Source of the DNA: Candidatus Dadabacteria bacterium
GTDB lineage: Bacteria; Desulfobacterota_D; UBA1144; Nemesobacterales; Nemesobacteraceae
Direction of reading: 5' to 3'
NCBI GenBank assembly: GCA_026709745.1
Contig: JAPOSJ010000054.1
Coordinates: 5,097 to 14,181 of the forward strand
DNA length: 9,085 bases
Of the stretch, positions 5,459 through 9,085 are shown piece after piece. Both the position numbers and the translations under genes were made by a program. How positions within the stretch are numbered: the first letter of the stretch is position 1; each line of letters opens with the position of its first letter. Under the pieces are notes generated by a model, which was given only the letters and a program-made list of their open reading frames with translations, had not been told where the DNA came from and searched no databases.

Positions 5459-5836
5459 CTACTTCTTATACTCGCACTTGCAGAGATTCTGCCTTATGTG
5501 GGCCACAACGTTTTCTATGTCTTCGGGACTCACTACCCCTGCCCAGGGAGGCATGGCCGGGGATTTTCCAACCGCGGCCCCGCCGTTTGCTATAACATTA
5601 ACTAGGTACTCGTCCGTATAGCCTTCAAGTAAGGCGGCACTTGAGAGATCCCTCGGTTTGGGATCAAGAGCTGCAGCGCCGACTCCGTCGCCAAGCCCCG
5701 TCGGGCCGTGGCAGAGGGCGCAGTAGGTGCCATAGACTTCCTTGCCCTTCGCGCTGTCGGCGGCCTGGGATAGTCGGGGCGCCTGAAAAAGAGCAAAGGA
5801 AAAAACGATTGTTGCCAGCAGAATTGCATTTTTCAT
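5459..5836 (-). CDS. Periplasmic class I c-type cytochrome
   Basis: I chose ATG 5836 (125 aa): it follows a GAGGT Shine-Dalgarno by about 7 nt and opens a signal peptide (MKNAILLATIVFSFALFQAP..., cleavage near SQA|ADS, residues 25-26). The frame extends to 5887, but that would add 17 residues before the signal peptide and start at or before the predicted transcription start. The mature protein is about 100 aa, with one haem-c site CALCH (39-43) and a probable axial Met at M95 (SPAMPPWAG). These, with the DPKPRDL loop and the final helix PEDIENVVAHIRQ, place it in the cytochrome c / cbb3-type class III-like family of electron carriers. The C-terminus ends CKCEYKK: two extra cysteines (C119, C121) outside the haem motif, which is unusual. 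It is probably transcribed alone from the divergent promoter region with the Rdx gene. The redox partner is unknown. Confidence 0.9.
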   Translation of the reverse strand: MKNAILLATIVFSFALFQAPRLSQAADSAKGKEVYGTYCALCHGPTGLGDGVGAAALDPKPRDLSSAALLEGYTDEYLVNVIANGGAAVGKSPAMPPWAGVVSPEDIENVVAHIRQNLCKCEYKK

Positions 5837-5890
5837 TTTCTTGACCTCACTGGGGGAGAGTTGATTCGGGAAAAAAGCGTCCCTCAACTT

Positions 5891-5921
5891 TTGAGTATAT
5901 CTTTTTTCCCTTTATAATCAA
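5891..5921. promoter_or_regulatory. Overlapping divergent promoters for cytochrome c (minus) and Rdx gene (plus)
   Basis: Plus strand: TTGAGT (5891-5896), 16 bp, TATAAT (5913-5918). Minus strand: TTGATT (5921-5916), 16 bp, TATACT (5899-5894). The -10 of each promoter overlaps the -35 of the other, so two polymerases could not bind at once. Expected starts are near 5925 (about 50 nt before the Rdx ATG) and near 5887 (about 50 nt before the cytochrome ATG). Both boxes are close to consensus on each strand. The site is inferred from sequence only. Confidence 0.6.
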
Positions 5922-5973
5922 ACAGTTAAGCAAAGCCCTGCGTGGGCATATCAAAGCAGGGAGCAAAGATCAA

Positions 5974-6240
5974 ATGGTGGAGATAAAATACTGCACACTC
6001 TGCGGCTGGCTTCCGCGTTCTGCATGGATGGCGCAGGAGCTTCTCGGAACTTTCGGGGAGGCAATCGGCGGTGTGTCGATTGTTCCCTCGGGCGGAGGAG
6101 TTTTCGAGGTGCGAGCAGAAGGACAGATTGTGTGGTCGCGCAAGGAGATGGGAAGATTCCCCGACATAGCGGAGCTTAAGTGTGCGGTGCGCGATGCCGT
6201 ATGTCCCGAAATGGACCTCGGCCACGTGGATTCACCCTGA
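5974..6240 (+). CDS. SelT/SelW/SelH (Rdx) family thioredoxin-like protein, Cys form
   Basis: This 88-residue protein starts with a short strand and the CxxC redox motif in YCTLCGWLPRSAWMAQELL (6-24; cysteines 7 and 10). Then come GGVFEVRAEGQIVWSRKEMGRFPDIAELK and a final helix. That order (CxxC/U, GGxFEV, WSRKE, FP) is the signature of the small thioredoxin-like Rdx family, whose eukaryotic members are selenoproteins W, T and H. Here the second position of the motif is Cys (TGC), so no selenocysteine is used. Predicted location is cytoplasmic: there is no signal peptide. The start ATG has a weak AGGGAG about 10 nt upstream. It diverges from the cytochrome gene and is followed by leuA on the same strand, but leuA has its own promoter. 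The biochemical role of bacterial members is poorly defined; a thiol-redox function is the usual inference. Confidence 0.88.
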   Translation: MVEIKYCTLCGWLPRSAWMAQELLGTFGEAIGGVSIVPSGGGVFEVRAEGQIVWSRKEMGRFPDIAELKCAVRDAVCPEMDLGHVDSP

Positions 6241-6271
6241 GGGGCGGGTACGGGTGGGCGCTAGGATACTT

Positions 6272-6300
6272 TTGACAACTGGGCCGGGCGCGTGTAAATA
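6272..6300 (+). promoter_or_regulatory. Sigma-70-like promoter of leuA
   Basis: A perfect TTGACA (6272-6277), 17 bp spacer and TAAATA (6295-6300). Transcription would start near 6307, leaving a leader of only about 24 nt before ATG 6331. There is no space for a leucine-rich leader peptide, attenuator or T-box, so expression is not controlled by classical leu attenuation. Confidence 0.65.
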
Positions 6301-6330
6301 CCTGCCTTTACGGAAAAAAGAGGTTTAAAA

Positions 6331-7878
6331 ATGTCAGACAGCTACATAAACATATTTGACACAACGCTTCGCGACGGCGAGCAGGCCCCGGGCTGTAGTA
6401 TGACCTCAGAGGAGAAGCTTCGGGTTGCCTATCAGCTCGAGCGTCTTGGGGTGGACATAATAGAGGCCGGGTTTCCCATATCTTCAGAGGAGGATTTTGA
6501 GTCTGTTAAGAAAATAGCGCAGAAAATAAAGGGCTGCCAGATAGCCGGGCTCTGCAGGGCAAACAGAAAAGACATAGACCGCGGCTGGGAAGCCGTTTGT
6601 TACTCAGAGAGCCCGAGGATCCACACGTTCATCGCCACCTCTGAGATACACCTCAAGCACAAACTCAGAAAAACCAGGGACCAGGTCCTTGAAATGATAA
6701 GCGGCGCGGTAAAGCACGCACGGGGCTACACCGACAACGTCGAGTTCTCCTGCGAGGACGCTACCCGCACGGACATTCAGTATCTCTGCTCCGCGGTTGA
6801 CGTGGCTGTACGCTCGGGAGCCACCACAATCAATATCCCGGATACGGTCGGGTACACGATCCCAGAGGAGTTTGCCTACATAATTCATACACTTATAAAG
6901 AATGTTCCGAACCTCGACGACGTGATTCTTAGCGTCCACTGCCACAATGATCTCGGCCTCGCCGTGGCGAATTCCCACGCGGCGATAAACGAGGGTGCAA
7001 GGCAGGTTGAGTGCACGGTTAACGGCCTTGGTGAGAGAGCCGGTAACGCTTCACTTGAGGAAATAGTGATGGGACTCAGTGTAAGAAGCGACAAGAAGCC
7101 TTATAGCTTCGGGATAAATACAGCGCAGATATATCCCGCAAGCAGGCTTGTCTCTCAGGTAACGGGAGTCAATGTGCAGCCGAACAAGGCCATAGTCGGG
7201 GCAAACGCCTTTGCGCATGAGGCGGGTATACATCAGGACGGTGTGCTGAAGGAAAGCATAACCTATGAGATAATGACCCCGCAGGAAGTGGGGATACCCT
7301 CTAACCAGATAGTGCTGGGCAAGCACTCGGGACGCCACGCGTTTCGCGATCGCCTCGAGGAGTACGGATATGTTCTTGAGCCCGAGGCTTTTGAGAATGC
7401 GTTTACGAAGTTCAAGGCCCTTGCTGATAAGAAGAAATATGTTTTTGATGAGGATATAGAGGCTCTTATAAACCAGGAATTTCTGCGCTCTTCTGATTAT
7501 TACGAGTTCACTGCCGCGAGCTACTCGGGCGGGACGGACTCTTCTCCCGATGCAAGCGTCACGATCCTTGCTGGCGGGGAAGAGGTGTCGGTCCGTGAGA
7601 TGGGCTCGGGGCCTGTTGATGCGATTTTTAAGGCGGTCAAGAAAGCAGCGGGGCTTGATCCGAGGCTTGAGAATTTTTCCGTATCGTCCATAACCGGGGG
7701 AACCGATGCTCAGGGAGAGGTTACGGTCAGGATATCTGATGACGGTGTGATATCGCAGGGACAAGGGGTCGACACGGATATTTCGATAGCGAGTGCCAAA
7801 GCTTTTGTGAGCGCGCTTAACAGGCTTCGCTGGAGAAAAGAACATCCGCGCCGGGGCTCTGAGCTTAAGGGAATTTAG
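6331..7878 (+). CDS. leuA: 2-isopropylmalate synthase
   Basis: LeuA catalyses the first committed step of leucine synthesis, condensing acetyl-CoA with 2-oxoisovalerate to (2S)-2-isopropylmalate in the cytoplasm. At 515 aa it matches the bacterial LeuA type 1 length. The TIM-barrel catalytic domain starts with FDTTLRDGEQAPGCSM (9-24; R14, D15). GVDIIEAGFPISS, the metal-binding HCHND (H203, H205) and NGLGERAGN (231-239; N239) complete the DRE-TIM metallolyase site. HEAGIHQDGVLK and LGKHSGRHAF are the linker-domain signatures. Residues about 385-515 form the C-terminal LeuA regulatory domain (from EFTAASYSGG through GVDTDISIASAKAFVSALNRL), the site of leucine feedback inhibition in this family. 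An AAGAGG Shine-Dalgarno lies 7 nt before the ATG. No leuB/C/D lies next to it within this window, so it stands outside a compact leu operon here. Homocitrate or citramalate synthase is less likely given the full set of LeuA motifs. Confidence 0.96.
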   Translation: MSDSYINIFDTTLRDGEQAPGCSMTSEEKLRVAYQLERLGVDIIEAGFPISSEEDFESVKKIAQKIKGCQIAGLCRANRKDIDRGWEAVCYSESPRIHTFIATSEIHLKHKLRKTRDQVLEMISGAVKHARGYTDNVEFSCEDATRTDIQYLCSAVDVAVRSGATTINIPDTVGYTIPEEFAYIIHTLIKNVPNLDDVILSVHCHNDLGLAVANSHAAINEGARQVECTVNGLGERAGNASLEEIVMGLSVRSDKKPYSFGINTAQIYPASRLVSQVTGVNVQPNKAIVGANAFAHEAGIHQDGVLKESITYEIMTPQEVGIPSNQIVLGKHSGRHAFRDRLEEYGYVLEPEAFENAFTKFKALADKKKYVFDEDIEALINQEFLRSSDYYEFTAASYSGGTDSSPDASVTILAGGEEVSVREMGSGPVDAIFKAVKKAAGLDPRLENFSVSSITGGTDAQGEVTVRISDDGVISQGQGVDTDISIASAKAFVSALNRLRWRKEHPRRGSELKGI

Positions 7879-7956
7879 GGCTGTTACTTACCCTTTGCAT
7901 TCTCAGGGAATTGTCAGCTGGATAACCATACACTTCTTTGTAACCGAGGGTTCTGA

Positions 7957-8056
7957 CTGGATTCAACCGGGTGGTAATTGAGTTCGGAGCGAAGTGCCGG
8001 GATGTCTGAATTCTCAGTTGGTTTTCTGTTTTTTGTTGCACTCGGTTGAATTCCAG
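7957..8056. repeat. Long imperfect inverted repeat, 67-nt loop
   Basis: Bases 7957-7972 pair with 8040-8056: 15 of 16 positions complementary plus one bulged T. The shared core reads CGGTTGAA(T)TCCAG on one strand. The loop is 67 bases. It is too widely spaced for a simple terminator. It could be the ends of a small fold-back element, a structured RNA or a leuA 3' end structure. Confidence 0.55.
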
Positions 8057-8154
8057 ACTTAGTTGCTGTTCAGACCAGAAATAGGGATTATTTCCTTTCC
8101 CGAACAGTCGCTTCTCAAGGCGATTATATTTAATCCAAGTTTAAAAAAAATGTG

Positions 8155-8184
8155 TTGACACCTCAGAGTGTTCTGGTGTAGAGT
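8155..8184 (+). promoter_or_regulatory. Promoter of the RTX lipoprotein gene
   Basis: A perfect TTGACA (8155-8160), 18 bp spacer and TAGAGT (8179-8184), with an A-tract (8143-8150) just upstream that could act as an UP element. The start would be near 8191, giving a leader of about 60 nt that ends in a GAGGAGGT ribosome site (8233-8240). Confidence 0.55.
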
Positions 8185-8251
8185 AGTAAACGATGGTGTT
8201 AAGTTTTACTCTCAAGTACTGAAACAATTCATGAGGAGGTAAGTGAACAAG

Positions 8252-9085
8252 ATGTTTAATTTCAAGGGAATTCCCTATAAAAGGTCTGGGCACGCTGGGG
8301 GCAGGAGCGTGTCCATGATCGGCATGTTGGTGCTTCTTATGGCCGCGTTGCTGGTTCTTCCGTCGTGCTTTGACGACGATGATGAGACAGTGACAGAGAC
8401 GGTTACAGAGACAGTGACAGAAACTGTTACAGAAACAGTGGAGTTAGAGCCGGAGCCTGTTTATGACGAGATAGGTATGCTGGAAGAGGGCGAATGCTAT
8501 GAAGATGGTGACCGTGACGGAATGATAGCTGGTACCGAAATGGGCGATTGTATCCATGGCCAGGAAGGTGACGACTCTATCAAAGGTATGGGTGGTGATG
8601 ACAAGCTTGACGGTGGACCCGGTAACGACACGCTTGACGGTGGAGCTGGCGATGATGAACTTACAGGCGGCAGCGGCGACAACACGCTTGACGGTGGTGA
8701 AGGTACCGACATTGCAATCTACAAGGATGCTCAGAGAGTAGCGGCCAATCTAGGCAATGGGATGGCCAGAGTTCGGCACTCCGACCCTGAAATGGTAGAC
8801 GAACTTGTAGAGATGGGAGATAGCGGACTAGGTACGGATACCTTGATGAATATTGAGAACGTCAAGGGCAGCATGAGGGGAGCAGACATAATAAACGGCG
8901 ACGGCAATGCAAACTTGCTTAAAGGTCTTGATCAAGCCGATACGATTAATGGCCACGGAGGCGACGACACGATTCTTCCCAACCGTCCTGCGGAGAATGA
9001 TGAAGAGAACGTGGCCAGTGGGACCGAACCAGAAATAGATGGCATTGATGTGGTAGACGGGGGCGAAGGAAGCGACACCATAAGC
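8252..9085 (+). CDS. RTX (Ca2+-binding nonapeptide repeat) lipoprotein, 3' end beyond the window
   Basis: An open frame of 278 codons runs from ATG 8252 to the last base without a stop. GAGGAGGT lies 11 nt upstream; an in-frame GTG at 8243 sits too close to it. Residues 1-39 form a long-n-region signal sequence (KR...R, then MIGMLVLLMAALLVLPSC) ending in a lipobox-like LPSC, so Cys39 should be lipidated, with Phe at +2. An acidic DDDDE and four tandem TVTE units (46-61) form a spacer. Residues 112-157 hold RTX repeats of the GGxGxDxLx type (GGPGNDTLD, GGAGDDELT, GGSGDNTLD, GGEGTDIAI). Then come a DTLMNIENVKGS segment and a second block (INGDGNANLLKGL, INGHGGDDTI, VDGGEGSDTIS), typical of serralysin/hemolysin-type repeats that fold into a Ca2+-bound beta-roll. 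RTX proteins usually leave the cell by type I secretion; a lipid-anchored one would instead be tethered to the envelope. The function of the missing C-terminus is unknown. Confidence 0.85.
   Translation, partial: MFNFKGIPYKRSGHAGGRSVSMIGMLVLLMAALLVLPSCFDDDDETVTETVTETVTETVTETVELEPEPVYDEIGMLEEGECYEDGDRDGMIAGTEMGDCIHGQEGDDSIKGMGGDDKLDGGPGNDTLDGGAGDDELTGGSGDNTLDGGEGTDIAIYKDAQRVAANLGNGMARVRHSDPEMVDELVEMGDSGLGTDTLMNIENVKGSMRGADIINGDGNANLLKGLDQADTINGHGGDDTILPNRPAENDEENVASGTEPEIDGIDVVDGGEGSDTIS
8387..8443 (+). repeat. 12-bp tandem repeat encoding Thr-Val-Thr-Glu
   Basis: Four full 12-base units of the form ACAGTGACAGAG, plus a 9-base partial unit ending in GAG. Valine codons alternate GTG, GTT, GTG, GTT, so the DNA also has a 24-base higher-order period. 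This suggests amplification of a two-unit block. In-frame repeats of this kind can change copy number by slippage and so vary the length of the spacer between lipid anchor and RTX domain. Confidence 0.9.

Larger units (their letters stand above)
7879..8251. other. 373-base non-coding region between leuA and the RTX lipoprotein
   Basis: No convincing gene is seen on either strand. The region contains a weak CCCT/AGGG stem (around 7892-7909), a long imperfect inverted repeat (7957-8056), a T-rich stretch (8019-8036), an A-run (8143-8150) and a good promoter (8155-8184). No clear intrinsic terminator for leuA is visible; the T-rich stretch after a weak CTGA/TCAG stem (8006-8017) is the nearest candidate. 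Confidence 0.6.

Noticed and set aside
5974..6240. Possible selenoprotein (SelW-like) with selenocysteine
   Set aside because: The redox motif is encoded by two TGC/TGT codons; no in-frame TGA is present before the true stop, so it is the cysteine form.
6301..6330. Leader-peptide attenuator or T-box ahead of leuA
   Set aside because: The predicted leader is only about 24 nt, too short for either, and no leucine-rich ORF precedes leuA.
7051..7845. A 264-codon open frame on the minus strand inside leuA
   Set aside because: It lies wholly antisense to a certain leuA gene, is Arg-rich and low in recognisable motifs, and has no ribosome site. It is a codon-bias shadow.
8497..8712. Minus-strand Ser/Pro-rich open frame of 71 codons and a plus-frame 61-codon frame
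   Set aside because: Both are out-of-frame readings of the RTX repeat DNA; the repetitive GGxGxDxL coding sequence creates the low-complexity shadows.

Overview
The window looks like a piece of a free-living, Gram-negative-type bacterial chromosome. It carries a periplasmic c-type cytochrome, two lipoproteins, a leucine-biosynthesis gene and single-gene transcription units with sigma-70-like promoters. Ile ATA and Arg AGG/AGA codons are common. This resembles deltaproteobacteria-like or candidate-phylum lineages (Candidatus Dadabacteria is one guess), but the taxonomy is inference only and cannot be settled from this sequence.

Layout. (1) 1-1990, minus strand: the 5' part of a nitrilase-superfamily gene with an in-frame stop (25-387), a small lipoprotein (488-1042), and a HepT/MntA-type HEPN-MNT toxin-antitoxin pair (1126-1868). 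Just upstream of the pair lies a second copy of the nitrilase promoter and first 22 codons (1865-2001). That remnant reads on into a short tail whose stop codon overlaps the HEPN start (ATGA). The lipoprotein part is clearly more AT-rich than the metabolic genes, which suggests acquired DNA. (2) 2053-3904, plus strand: a classical SDR oxidoreductase and a nitroreductase-family flavoprotein with a long C-terminal extension. (3) 4151-5371, minus: a Schlafen-AlbA_2/GHKL ('RecG-like') putative DNA-binding protein, convergent with the nitroreductase. (4) 5459-6240: a small periplasmic cytochrome c (minus) and a SelT/SelW/SelH-like Rdx protein (plus), diverging from an intergenic region where two promoters overlap almost completely. 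(5) 6331-7878, plus: leuA, with a strong promoter and a short leader. (6) 7879-8251: a non-coding stretch with a long inverted repeat and a good promoter. (7) 8252 to the window end, plus: an incomplete RTX (Ca2+-binding nonapeptide) lipoprotein with a Thr-Val-Thr-Glu tandem-repeat linker. It has no stop within the window.

The genes do not form one pathway. LeuA is housekeeping, and the cytochrome and Rdx protein are redox or electron-transfer accessories. Nitrilase, SDR and nitroreductase fit small-molecule or xenobiotic metabolism. The most distinctive part is 322-2001, where a toxin-antitoxin operon appears to sit behind the promoter and start codon of a broken nitrilase paralogue. The RTX lipoprotein is the next most unusual object.
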